Below, piece after piece: positions 31,901 through 41,700 of a DNA stretch of 64,000 nucleotides. The stretch is taken from positions 19,418,932 through 19,482,931 of the forward strand of contig OX246746.1 in assembly GCA_945910005.1 (NCBI GenBank). Direction: 5' to 3'. Both the position numbers and the translations under genes were made by a program. The notes beneath the pieces were generated by a model that worked only from the letters and a program-made list of their open reading frames with translations, did no database searches and had not been told where the DNA came from. The number at the start of each line of letters is the position of its first letter. The stretch's first letter is position 1. The DNA comes from Isoperla grammatica (taxonomy: Eukaryota > Arthropoda > Insecta > Plecoptera > Perlodidae).

Positions 31901-32654
31901 CTTGTGGGTTTTTTATCTCTAGATTACCGTATGTAGGCTAAATCGTTGACAATATTACATTATTATTATTATAATAAAACGGACATTTAAGGCGGTTTCA
32001 CACAAAAACATAAGACATAAGATTTAAGGTTTAACGCATAGTCGTAATGTTGGATCATAGGAAACTTGTACTGGCATTCACACAAATGCACTAGTTTTAA
32101 GACATAGTTTTAACGCATAATTTTCTGTTTTAATGCATAAGAAAGTTGAACAATGTTCAACTTTAAGCTTAAACCTTAAAACAACGCACGAAAAACTTGA
32201 GTCAAAGAAGCATCTACTTTAAAAGGTTATGACTGCCACAGTCATGTAGGGGCCTACCTCCAAAGAACTTCAACGAGTGCCATGCCTTCTCATAAACTCT
32301 TTGTGCTTACGTTTTTATGTGTACCAGCACCCCTTAAGTACTATGCGTTAAACCTTAAATCTTATGTCTTATGTTTTTGTGTAAAACCGCCTTAAGAAAA
32401 TTTCGCGAATTTTATCACTTTTTCACTACCTCTACATTATAAATGGCCAATGAGACACTGGTTCATACCCAGCAGAACAATTTTTTTTATTTTCTCTCAT
32501 TCACTGTCGTAATACAAAGGGTATGCAATGTAACATAGCCCTTATAGTCTCCACCTATAAACTAGGTATGTCTTACAAACCAAGTAAAAAGTTATAGGAT
32601 TGAGCGATAATTTCTATCTTTTTCAGTTTACTGGATGATCTTGATTGCGCTTGA
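19963..32654 (+). CDS. TDRD12-like N-terminal Tudor protein, 6 coding exons, no helicase
   Basis: Exons are 19963-20145, 20685-20947, 25278-25504, 29860-29942, 30657-31447 and 32627-32654, all GT-AG and in phase, giving about 524 residues. The start is ATGATG at 19963, inside an exon with acceptor ACTAG at about 19933, so a 5' non-coding exon is expected. Residues 10-26 (VKVQSVVDPGTYWLIPD) resemble the TDRD12 N terminus. Residues 62-225 form an extended Tudor domain: LWHRGEV, YAVFLVDYG, then SN-like LPTDEIFESPYHATQFKLYG, EWDPIAY and CINEYAIYD. Residues 255 to the end are low-complexity, with imperfect ESPKTTQ/PTRVV repeats and many basic residues. TDRD12 proteins act in piRNA biogenesis and normally continue into DEAD/helicase, CS and a second Tudor domain. 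Here the frame ends LLDDLDCA and stop. It may be a short isoform, a paralog, or a gene with further exons beyond. Orthology is inference. Confidence 0.72.
22143..24770 (+). pseudogene. Decayed LINE with RT C-terminus, RNase H and zinc knuckle
   Basis: It begins with RT-palm remnants (ALKIANGWLMVHGFKVNVRKT), then KYHGAILDSKLT and YVLPAMEYS. After a hAT insertion there is an RNase H domain: WVHIFTDGSQDKTTNRSGYG (first Asp), GAEVAALARAAQ (Glu), FVILSNSISAMQ (third Asp replaced by Asn). The C-terminal FRVATGHDVLQHHL...ICKLCNFEPQDRAHLFRC is the Cys-rich motif of RNase-H-bearing LINEs. Many stops and frameshifts. Located in intron 2 of the Tudor gene, same strand. Confidence 0.82.
22608..23641. mobile_element. 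hAT element, 1034 bp, TSD CGCTATGG
   Basis: Ends CAGTCTTGGGGA and TCCCCAAGACTG, with CGCTATGG at 22600-22607 and 23642-23649. Subterminal GCTACA and AGCATGCTTCCGCTACA words repeat on both sides. A 213-codon open frame (22740-23381) has no transposase motif and is treated as chance. Confidence 0.93.
24835..24852. repeat. G18 homopolymer
   Basis: An uninterrupted run of 18 G at the 3' end of the decayed LINE. Similar G runs occur at 54491, 56636, 57507 and 57596. Confidence 0.95.
25708..26881. mobile_element. hAT element, 1174 bp, TSD GTTGTGTC
   Basis: Ends TAGGGCTGTGCGAGTACTCG and CTACTCGCACACCCCTA, with GTTGTGTC at 25700-25707 and 26882-26889. Both ends are arrays of ACTCGA/TCGAGT words. 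The middle holds many TAGGCC repeats. In intron 3 of the Tudor gene. Confidence 0.93.
27100..27141 (-). ncRNA. Hammerhead ribozyme candidate, mirror copy
   Basis: The left arm of palindrome E read on the minus strand contains the same core (CTGATGA, GGAGA/TCTCC, GAAAC, GTC), intact. Confidence 0.65.
27193..27234 (+). ncRNA. Hammerhead ribozyme candidate, complete core
   Basis: GCCT (27193-27196, stem I), CTGATGA (27197-27203, invariant core), GGAGA with TCTCC (27205-27209 and 27218-27222, stem II, 8-base loop), GAAAC (27223-27227), GTC (27228-27230, expected cleavage after C), GGGC (27231-27234, pairs with GCCT). Stem III is the self-complementary ACGT, so two molecules would be needed, as described for Penelope-like hammerheads. 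All core bases are present. Activity is not proven. Confidence 0.7.
27377..28142. mobile_element. hAT element, 766 bp, inside a hairpin arm
   Basis: Ends CAGTGTTCTCCCCAG and CTGGGGAGAACACTG. The flanks read CCTGGAT and CCTGAATT, an imperfect 8-bp duplication. Comparison with the uninterrupted right arm shows the original site was CCTGAATT. Confidence 0.8.
28261..28295 (+). ncRNA. Divergent hammerhead-like motif (hairpin F)
   Basis: CCGA (stem I), GTGATCA in place of CTGATGA, GGT...ACC (stem II), GAAAC, GTC, TCGG (stem I partner). The pairing pattern is kept but core positions differ, so catalysis is doubtful. The TGATCAAGG variant recurs in hairpin G at 39.2 kb. Confidence 0.4.
28516..28563. 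repeat. Second copy of the AAATAAATTCACATTT segment
   Basis: Matches 2268-2325: AAATAAATTCACATTT, GAGTCTACCCACTCAGTAAC. Probably part of the same interspersed repeat. Confidence 0.5.
29090..29248. mobile_element. Degenerate MITE with TCACCAAAC ends
   Basis: TTTCACCAAACTTTAGTCAG on the left pairs imperfectly with the complement of CTGATTAAAATGTTTGGTGAA on the right. No duplication is clear. In intron 3 of the Tudor gene. Confidence 0.45.
29279..29455. mobile_element. MITE with CCTGTATTACA ends, 177 bp
   Basis: The left end, CCTGTATTACAGGGTCAAAC, and the internal CTTGAATTCAAGGACAAAAG match the complement of the right end, GACCGTGTAATACAGG. A second TIR-like start, CCTGTATTACACGG, lies directly after it at 29463. 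Confidence 0.7.
31531..31740 (+). repeat. Possible tRNA-derived SINE
   Basis: TAGTGGCCCAGGTG (A-box-like) and GGTTTAATTCCC (B-box-like) are spaced about as in a tRNA promoter, then a non-tRNA body follows. In intron 5 of the Tudor gene. No target duplication was identified, so this is tentative. Confidence 0.35.
31991..32391. mobile_element. MITE with about 50-bp inverted repeats, TSD TTAA
   Basis: Left GGCGGTTTCACACAAAAACA, followed by TAAGACATAAGATTTAAGG; right is the complement. TTAA flanks it at 31987-31990 and 32392-32395. Kolobok- or piggyBac-like by duplication; Harbinger (TTA) cannot be excluded. In the last intron of the Tudor gene. Confidence 0.8.
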
Positions 32655-32814
32655 GTTTCTTCTCACATGAAGAAAGAAGATCTGGTAAACATACATTTTG
32701 GTTATGATAATTTTATTCTCAAATGTGACATTTGAAGAACTAAGGCTTTGAAGTACTAGCCTTAAGTTTATGTATTTTCATTGTAAAATTTTTGTTTCTC
32801 AATTAATATTAATA

Positions 32815-33440
32815 CAGTAAACCCTCGTTAATACGAACATCAAGGGACCCAGAAATCGTCAGTTCGTAATATAAAAATTCGTAATATCGCAAAAACGTCG
32901 AAATTCAATAGTACCAGCCAAAATAAACGTATCTACAAACAATAAATGTTTTCCAATGGATAGTAGCGCGGGGGTATGATGTTTTGTGCGTGCATAGTAG
33001 GCGGACTAAGCGGGCACGTTGCAGTGAGCAAGCCACGCCCCTCAACAGCTGTAAGGGCTGGCGCGCGCATCCGATCGCGCCCTGCGGGCGGTGGAGGGGT
33101 AAGGGAAAACCAAGCAGCAACAAAACAAGTAGCTGTCTGCGACGACGTACGCTCGGCGGACAAAAATCTTGATACCTACGCCTACTCTGCGAGTTGAACT
33201 CTTGGACACATTATTTTGTTTGTGCTAGTTCAAAATTATTAGTTTGTATTAAACAACGAATATTATGTATAAGTACCATCCAGGGGATAAATAATTAGTT
33301 CGTATTACGTATTATGCGAAATTCGTTATATACGTTTTATTTAACATTGAGTGTCCTATTAATGCGGGCTGGGTCTTGCTTAATATTCGCATTATCTGAG
33401 AATTCGCACGAACCGAGTTCGTTTTACCGAGGGTTTACTG
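32815..33440. mobile_element. pogo/Tigger-type MITE, 626 bp, TSD TA
   Basis: Ends CAGTAAACCCTCG and CGAGGGTTTACTG, flanked by TA. Internal GTTCGTAATA/CGAAC words are typical of Tigger-like MITEs. It starts 160 bases after the Tudor gene stop and may lie in its 3' UTR. Confidence 0.88.
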
Positions 33441-33451
33441 TACTAGCCTAC

Positions 33452-34339
33452 TAGGGGTGTGCGAGTACTCGAATTTACAAGCTTTTTTTTTTAAGCTCAG
33501 TGCCGAGCTTCATTTTATTTTATTTTTTATTTATTTTATTTAATATAGCGCTTTGTGCCGCCACCGTTCGTATTGCTCGTTTCTGGAGAATAAACACGCG
33601 CAACCACCTCTTCGCTCCACATCGCCTACCTTCGGCCCCCCCCCCAGCCTTGCTACCCCCGGCCTAGGCCTAGCTGGGCGTTCCCTAGGCCCCGATCTCG
33701 TGAGAATAAAATGTTACATCTATAGATGCAGCACGATGTTTTGTTATTCTGCGAGTAGAAAAACAGATGCTTTCTGCTTTTCACAGTAAACAATAAACAT
33801 CTAGTTCTAATTTTCCCGAAAGTTCTAGCTTTAACTTCGTTCCCCTTTGTTGGAGACAAGCATAAAATACCTTGCAAACATTGTTGAGCAATGGTAAGGG
33901 GACTGCAACCGTCCACTGAGTACAAAGTAACCCCAACTGTATTATAACGTTATTTATATCCGACATTGTGATATGAAATTTCGATCTGTTTGTAGCTTCA
34001 GTTGCAATAAAATCAATATTTCATCCGAAATTTAGTTAACTTAAGTATGTCCTAATATTCTACTGAAATAAAAATGCATTTTAAAAGACAAGCCGAGAAG
34101 TTGAAAAGTTGCTGTTACTGTATTTATACACTCCCTAAGCTCCCTAATAATGCAACTACCGTGCAATCTATGGTCAGTACTGTGAACTAAATGGCCATCG
34201 CTAGCGCTTAAACAGTTCAACTAAACTGTTTTACCAACCTACAGAGAAACCGTAGAGAGAGAACAAAAGCTCGGCTCGGCTCGAAAATCAAGCTTTTTTC
34301 TCATACTTGACTTAAAAATCGTAGGCTCGCACACCCCTA
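33452..34339. mobile_element. hAT element, 888 bp, TSD TAGCCTAC
   Basis: Ends TAGGGGTGTGCGAGTACTCG and GGCTCGCACACCCCTA, with TAGCCTAC at 33444-33451 and 34340-34347. Subterminal AAGCT/GCTCGGCTCG words. Related in ends to the element at 25708-26881. Confidence 0.92.
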
Positions 34340-34785
34340 TAGCCTACCTATTATTACTTTTTTTAGGGAAAGATCGATGCCCAAAATTATAGTTTCAATT
34401 CCTAAAACTGCAAGCCACAGTTTCCTTCTTTAAACAATTTTAAAATATTAGATAACTAGCATAGTAAATGTTTGCAATAATGATTCTTGATTTGCACAAG
34501 ATAGATTGGCATGGCCTGAATTACTAACACTATTGAAAAAAGTGTGTTGCCTACAGTAGACTACATTTTATACCAACTACTGTACAACTAGACAACAACT
34601 AGCCTATGTCTCTTAATAAAGAAATGGATATGCATAATAATAGTTAAAAGAGTGTTTATTTTTAGTTTTGTAAAGCATGAGGCCTTTTTTCCATGTGACC
34701 ATACTTCCCAATTCACCAAAACTAAACGTTTTTGTGTACATTGTATGCAGTAGTATATATATATATAATGCGGTGATGCCACTGC

Positions 34786-34965
34786 ATAGGCAACCCAAGA
34801 CAACCTTACACATGCTTTCGTCACATCATCCGGGGTATTCCTAGCGAACCAGCGGAACGTCCAAGACAGTAGCGCGCAAATACCGATCGCTGATTAGCTA
34901 CGACACAGGCTACGAATACCTCGCCTGTGACGAAAGCATATGTAAGGTAGTCTTGGGTTGCCTAT
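34786..34965. mobile_element. MITE with about 38-bp inverted repeats, 180 bp
   Basis: ATAGGCAACCCAAGACAACC on the left continues to CATGCTTTCGTCAC; the right end is the near-exact complement. No transposase. Target duplication not clear. Confidence 0.75.
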
Positions 34966-35027
34966 ACCTACTTGAGATTACAAACAAATAATTCGAGTGT
35001 ATAATGTCAGGTCTTGTGACTTCCAAC

Positions 35028-35230
35028 TAGAGATGTTCAACGATATCGATTATTCGATACGATATCGCAAGAAAGTGGAGGTATATTTCGATATGGCTGC
35101 GTCATATCGAAAATATCGCAATATCGTTTATAAACGATTCGTAGCAAAATGTCAATTTTGCTGCCGTGGTCTGCAGTACGCTGTGCTGCAGTTCGTCATC
35201 TAAGAAATTTACGAGAGATAGCAATCTCTC
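35028..35230. mobile_element. hAT-like left end fragment
   Basis: TAGAGATGTTCAACGATATCG starts a region dense in ATATCG/CGATAT words, the same design as the hAT elements elsewhere in the window. The matching right end was not found. Confidence 0.4.
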
Positions 35231-35381
35231 CTCCCACCACCTTCACACGAGCGGCGGTGTTTAGCAGTACTACATTGTTTTAAATGGAGGTCTTCACATA
35301 GCGGCGCTGCCGTTCCACGTATCTTCCATCGTTTTGCGTACTTCAGTCATGTTCTGAGAGTGATTGGATGAGGTTGCAGCC

Positions 35382-36790
35382 ATGGAGAACACTGAAGACT
35401 TCATTAATGAAATAGAACAGCATCCCTCCGAGATCTGGGATGCGGCCCACGAAAGTTACAGCAACAAATTCACGAAACGCATGGGGACAGGTAATCGTGA
35501 AATTTTACTCCGACTTCATGGAAAAGGGTATTTCAGAAAAAAAAAACAATATTGGTGAGTTACTTTGAGTTTTTATTTAGTTAACAGACGTGACGTTTAT
35601 CTAGTGGGCTGAGTCAAACTATGTGCGCATTGCGCAAGGAGACTGGTATTCGCCTTTATCAAGGTGGGCTGAAATTGCCAATAGTTACCTGATACGATTC
35701 AAATATCTCCTCACTGGGCAAGGTTGACTGCTGAATCACATTGTACTTAGTTCGATACCCTATCAACTATTTAGCTTAGCTAGTTGCATATCGACTACAG
35801 CTAGTCGACTATAGCTAGTGCGGTATCGACTTCTTGGCTTAGGAATAAGTAAACGGTGACTTTGGAGCCGTCCTAGCAACGAAGCACTCAATAAATTCAA
35901 AGTCGTTCTGAATCGGCCTTGTTGATTCTGGCATTTGTCCGCAGGTGTTCGCACTGTCCAATCACTGATTCATATGTTATCTTCAGTAATAAGAGGGAAA
36001 CAAGTGGTTTTTATAATGCTCCATATTGATTCACACACTTGACGTACTATTCCTGATATTGTAGACAAGCCTAGTCTGTACTGAAAATGTAAGTCTGTCA
36101 TTGAGGTGCCAGTACCCAAATATCTTAAACCAAACAATTTAGTTACAAAGTGTCTAAGGTTGAGTTGCGGGTTAATAAAATGCAACCTTATTAATTACGC
36201 ACTTTGGAACAAGAAGTATTCCCTTCTCTCTCGCGGGCCTCTTTTCCTTTTTTTTTTGGATCGAGGGGATGGGTTTAATCCTTGTTTCTTGAATACGCCA
36301 CTGATTTACATCTATTATTTTATAATGTATGACATTTTTTTACCAATTGCGTTTCCTCGAAATCGTCATGAAGTCTACATCTTCGAGTATTCCTGAAGTT
36401 CGAGAAGAGGAGTCGGGGGCTATAGAAAATGACCATGCTATCGATGCCGAAGAAACAATTGCCCCGACTACCAGTCGAAAGAGAAGTAGGCCATCTCAAA
36501 AGGAGTCGGCAGGAGATGTATGCGTTGCTAAAAGCAAAATTTTTAAGGCGTGAAACAAAAGATGCAGATAGCGATGAGGATAGGCTCTTCATGCTTTCCT
36601 TGGTTCCTGAATTAAAAAAAGTTCCAGAACATCTACGTCTAGACACCAAAGGCGAATTAATTCATGTCCTAAAGAGAGCGCAACAAATAACTCCTCCTTC
36701 AACGTACGGTAATTATGGGCATTCACATCCAGAACCACACTTCAGCGGTCGAGTACAACATCATGGATGGATGCATGCCCATGCATTATA
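35382..36790 (+). pseudogene. MADF/BESS-domain remnant
   Basis: The first part (ATG at 35382) reads FINEIEQHPSEIWDAAHESY, the start of a MADF domain, and ends at a possible donor near 35491. The second part (36500-36690) reads DSDEDRLFMLSLVPELKKVP, a BESS motif, after a one-base frameshift near 36540. The middle of the MADF domain (second and third Trp blocks) is missing, and a minus-strand transposase fragment lies between. MADF/BESS genes occur both as host factors and as the DNA-binding partner in Harbinger transposons. The context favours the latter. Confidence 0.55.
35763..36185 (-). pseudogene. PIF/Harbinger transposase N-terminal remnant
   Basis: LRYLGTGTSMTDLHFQYRLG followed by STISGIVRQVCESIW matches the helix-turn-helix region ahead of the DDE domain in HARBI1-like nucleases. 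The frame stops at 35970; a short related stretch may continue to 35763. The catalytic DDE triad is not present. Confidence 0.65.
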
Positions 36791-36949
36791 AAGACTGGCA
36801 AAATTCAGCGCGAAGTCACAGTCACCGAGTGTTGTTTGATTTGAATACACAATCGACAGCTTCTCCTCCACTGACCAGGACGAGCTCTCCTTCGGACTCT
36901 AAGGCTACATCCGTTACGTCAGAAACATTCTATCTGAACTACTAATTTA

Positions 36950-38590
36950 CATTTCACTCTTTGAATATTATTAATGATATTTCTAGCACTACGTGGCTTC
37001 TACTGTAATATTTTTAGGATAATAGTAGGCTAATTACTAGGTCATTTTTAAATCTATTTTTAATACCTGCTTTTCATTTAGAAGTGGACATGATAAAATA
37101 TTCAAAAATAAAATAAACCACAAATAACCCAAACAAAAACCGCTCCGAGACACAAAGAACGTATTTTCAAACTTATATTTATATCGTTATATTTGTATAT
37201 ATGGATTATGGAACGGCCCTAATTTTTGTATTCAATATTATTTAAATTAATTATTAGTATTCTTAGCAGAAACAAACACAAAGTTGTTTATTTCAGTAAA
37301 GCTACTGAAAATCTAATTGGTGAACGGATTAGTATAACTATTTTGAAAATGTGAAACTATGAAAAAAGGAATATATTTTCTCAGATAAGTCACTCACATT
37401 TCAGTCACCTTTTTGTCACAACTAAACTTTTACCTTTTGTCAAAATTATAACTTTTTCGAAGGCTTGGGCAGTAGGAGCCCTCACTTCTTTCAGCAATAT
37501 CCTATTTTACTATTCACATTCATACATATCGAATGAATATGTTATGGAATAAATTAATATAGGTACTTCAATATTGAGTGATCAGTTCTAGGCAGCTTTG
37601 TTTAATTATAAAGTTTTAATACTGTATACCACTTTTTGTTACGATGTTTTCAACCTTTGTTTAATGTTTCGGCCAAAAACATATATAGCAAGTACCCCTT
37701 TAATTCACATTGCAAGGGATCCTTCAAATGCCAGTTCAAATTTATAAATGTTGAACTAAAAGAACGTCTAACACTAAGCCTTATGCTTAAACCTTCTACA
37801 GGTACTTTATTCTTTACTATTACGCATTTGACTGAACGCACTAACAGTTTGAATTAAAGAGGGATTACTGCATTGTGACTGAAACCTACTTCTTCATAAT
37901 ATCCATACATCAAAATTACGAGCACTCAATTATATAAAGTAAATTATGAATGTAGCACAATTTAATATGTATTCTTTATTGTCTAATCACTGGCCACAAT
38001 GATTTAAAAAGCACCTATATGGGGGCTACTAAAATGCAAGCAGGCTGCGAGTATTATAACACCGTTAACGCCACTGAGCAGTGCTCAAGTTGGGTGGGGA
38101 ATGGATGGGCATCATTCAGTATTATATGCTTATATTTTACATAAGTACCCCCACCCCTCATGCTAAGCCTATGGCACACCTTGAGCACTACTCAGGTTTA
38201 CATTTCACAAAGTATTATGATAAATTATTCATGACAATAAGATTCTATTATAAACTTACTCTTTAAAAATCTTAACACTGGGATTTAAACATTAACTACA
38301 AAGAAAATGACTATATAGTTGGTCCATTATAATGAAAATTTTGTACTAAATTCTTAAATAAGAAACATAGCTTACTTACTATATAATGAATGGTGTCAAA
38401 TTTACACAAATAAACAATCATGTAATGTTACAAAACATTTTTAAAAAATATATAAAAATACAAAACCAAGCACACCCAAATAGTGGGTTTTTTCCAGGAC
38501 AGGTAGTTCATATTCAGTCGGTACATAATATGTTGACACATTCTTCACATTCAGCCAACAATTTGTTTCACAGTATATTTTAAGTTATTC
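36950..38590. other. Gene-poor stretch between the Harbinger remnant and the zinc-finger gene
   Basis: AT-rich, without a recognised domain, strong inverted repeat or tandem array. It should include the 3' UTR of the zinc-finger gene near its right edge. Open frames such as 37636-37857 look like chance. Confidence 0.45.
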
Positions 38591-38596
38591 AACCCA

Positions 38597-38602
38597 TTTA
38601 TT
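38597..38602 (-). terminator. Candidate polyadenylation signal AATAAA of the zinc-finger gene
   Basis: AATAAA on the minus strand, about 180 bases after the stop codon at 38785. It is the first canonical signal downstream. Confidence 0.45.
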
Positions 38603-38784
38603 TAGTTTACCATAACTAAAGTTTTCAACTTGCCAAAATTACATTCTAACAGAGACCATACGAGCTCACTAATAATACTTTGTATATAATCTATAATCAT
38701 TGTTTAAGATTAATCTACCCTATTCAGTTTTGAGTATGAAATGCAATGCTAGAAAGCAGTCTTAGATCACTATTGAGCATTGAG

Positions 38785-41700
38785 CTAGATGAGTTGTTGT
38801 TGGCCAACTTCGCTGACCAAGTGAAGCGTCGTGTTGAAGTCTGAGAGCATCTGCGCTTTCTGTGCACCATGCATGCGTTTCTTGTGAGTCGAGAAATTGC
38901 CCGAGCTAGCAAACGTTCGGGGACAGAATGGGCACTGATAGGGTTTCTCCCCCGTGTGTTGAACCATGTGAGTCTAGAACAAGGAAGCATTCCACATTTC
39001 TCTTTTAATAGCAATTATTACATTTAATTACATATAGGCCTATAGCCTATGTGAATGTGTTAGATTGCCTAACGGCTAGGTAATAAGGGCTTGGGGAGAA
39101 GGACAGGAAGGACCCAATAGCTTACCTTGTAGTTGTTGTGGCCTTCGGAGTCGATAGAAACACAAAAGATTATAAACAAAACGTTGAGACGGTTTCGGCT
39201 TGATGTGGCCTTGATCACCCGACGAAGGTGGAGGAAAGCCTCCACTTTCCTCCATCTTTGTCGGGTGATCAAGGCCACGTCAGGCTCAGGTTATATCTTT
39301 TGTGTTTCTATCGACTCCGAAGGCCGCAACAACTACAAGGTAAGCTGTTGGTTCCTTCCTGTCCTTCTCCCCAAGCTCAAATATAGGCCTATATGTAATC
39401 ACATCACTGGTTTCTATGAGGCATGAGAAAAGGCTTGTAACGACGTTTAAACATAGATCCCCCCACACCACATACTGAATAAGTGTACATTCTTAGTTTT
39501 TTTTAATTTACATTTTGTTTATTTTTCTGTTTTTGAAATTAGCCCTTCAAAGAGGGTAAACAGCACATAGTGGCTGATAACAGTGACAAACAAAGAATAT
39601 CGACGGCTGCACAGGGGGAACAGCAAAGTGCTTCAAGTTTAAGCCGACTTGAGAAATTGGATGCACCATAATCGTCTTTCTGTAAATTTACTGCTAATTT
39701 TACCAGGAAAATTACACGCGTTTATATTTCTTGATAAAATAATGTAGTGAGTGCTCAGGCTGTAGTTTCGGTTTGGCAATGCACAAGACCATGGATTACA
39801 TTCTTCTGCTTGACCAAACATTGAATGAATTTTAAATGTAAAATTAAATTGATAAGTGTAACTTTACATAACTACTAAATTATTGGTTTTGAATCTTTGC
39901 AAGTGACATGACTGAAGGAGCATGACATGACTAGGGATATATATTGTATCCTAGTTTCAATCTGTGCCATGGTTTTGATTAGAGGTCAGTTCAAGCACAA
40001 TTCCATTATCTGTGGTTCGAGTATCCGGGTAGGAACCAGGTAAGTGCCTACCCAGGGGGTTCTAGCCTATTCAACCTGGCTAACTTCTTTACCAAAATTA
40101 CAGATTTAGGAACTCACAAAAAGCCCATTTCCGTGATCATAGCCTTCTGACCACTGAGATGTTTCCAAGCCGGCGTCAAAACAGTGAATCGTCAAACCGG
40201 GCATTAGCATCCATTCATTTTATTGCATTCTAAGCACCTGTCAGAAACCACGTCAATCCGAACACATATTTCACCTCATAATTGAAAAAATAGAAGCAAG
40301 ACGTGAATCACGACCAGAGGCAATTTTGGGCCATTGCCGAAATGGAGTCACTTCCTAGTAAGTTAGTTACAAAATTACGTGATTACCAATCAGCTGGAGC
40401 TCAGTAGTAGTAATGCCGATAATGGTAGTCTGCACCTTTTCCACCACAACGGCTGTTAATTTTCATTAAAATATCATTGCAGGAATACTTTAACTCAACC
40501 TAGTTGATTGGAATATCCAGAAGAAAAAGTGTTTCTGTTTACATGAACCGACAAACTTATGATAACAAGCAACATGACTGTGGGAGATAATAAAAATAAC
40601 AATATGGACAGAATTTGTAGAAAGAGCAGAGGAAGAAGAAAGTGAAGAGGAGGAGCCAGAGGAAGTTAACATGCGGGAAGCGTCAGGCATGGCCAGCCGG
40701 CTTCGATGTACCTAGGGGCCAGAACATGATGGGATTACTTACCTATCCCCTACCCGACTTCATTGTTGGACACAGGGAGCAGATATAAAAAAAATTATTA
40801 TTTAATTATTATTATTATTATTTATTTACCAAAATGAGCTTGTGCTCTTTATAATGGTAAGAATTCAACATAGTATGTAATTGTGGTGGAGTATTGTGGT
40901 ACAATGTATTAAATTTAAAACAAACGCATCCTACCTTCAATCCTGCTCTGACTTTGAATGACTTGCTACATATGGCGCACTGGTGCGGCCTTGCATCCGT
41001 ATGACCTCGAACATGCTCCCCCAGACGGTGCTTAGTGCTGAACACTTTGGTACACTTGGGACACGAGAAAATTAGACCTTCATGTGTTTTCATATGGGCT
41101 CGTAAGTTGATCTGATTCTTAAACCTGGAAACCAATAACGGCAAGTTGTGTCAACTGTCAATACACCATTAAGGTGACACACCTTACGGTGTGAACATTT
41201 ACAATTACGTGTATGTAGTTCTCTGCCAGGAACAAAAGGTTCAGTTTTTACCCCTTTGTCATACCACTCCACAGCTTATCTTACAATCTTCCTTTTCCCA
41301 AACTTTTTAGGCAAACTTGGATTTTGGTTGTACATACTTTTGTTTTTACATAAATGCAGTTAACAAAATTAAACCCTCAATTAAATATCAAAAAATATCA
41401 AAACACATTTTCAACACGAGAAAATCAGAAGCAACAAGTACATAATGCACTTTAAACAACTGCACTAACCGTGAAGCATTCAAGAACACAATATAAGTTT
41501 CACATACCACTTTCCACACTCAGCACACTGTACTCTCTCGTTGGTTAGGTGGGTGTGGATATGGCTGTTGAGGCTGGCTTTGTCTACGAACGTTTTTGGA
41601 CAAATATGACACATCACCAGGCGAAGATTGAGATGCACATATTTCTTATGGCTGTTTAGAGAAGTTTGGTATGGAAATCTGTAAGAAAACACGTTATTGT

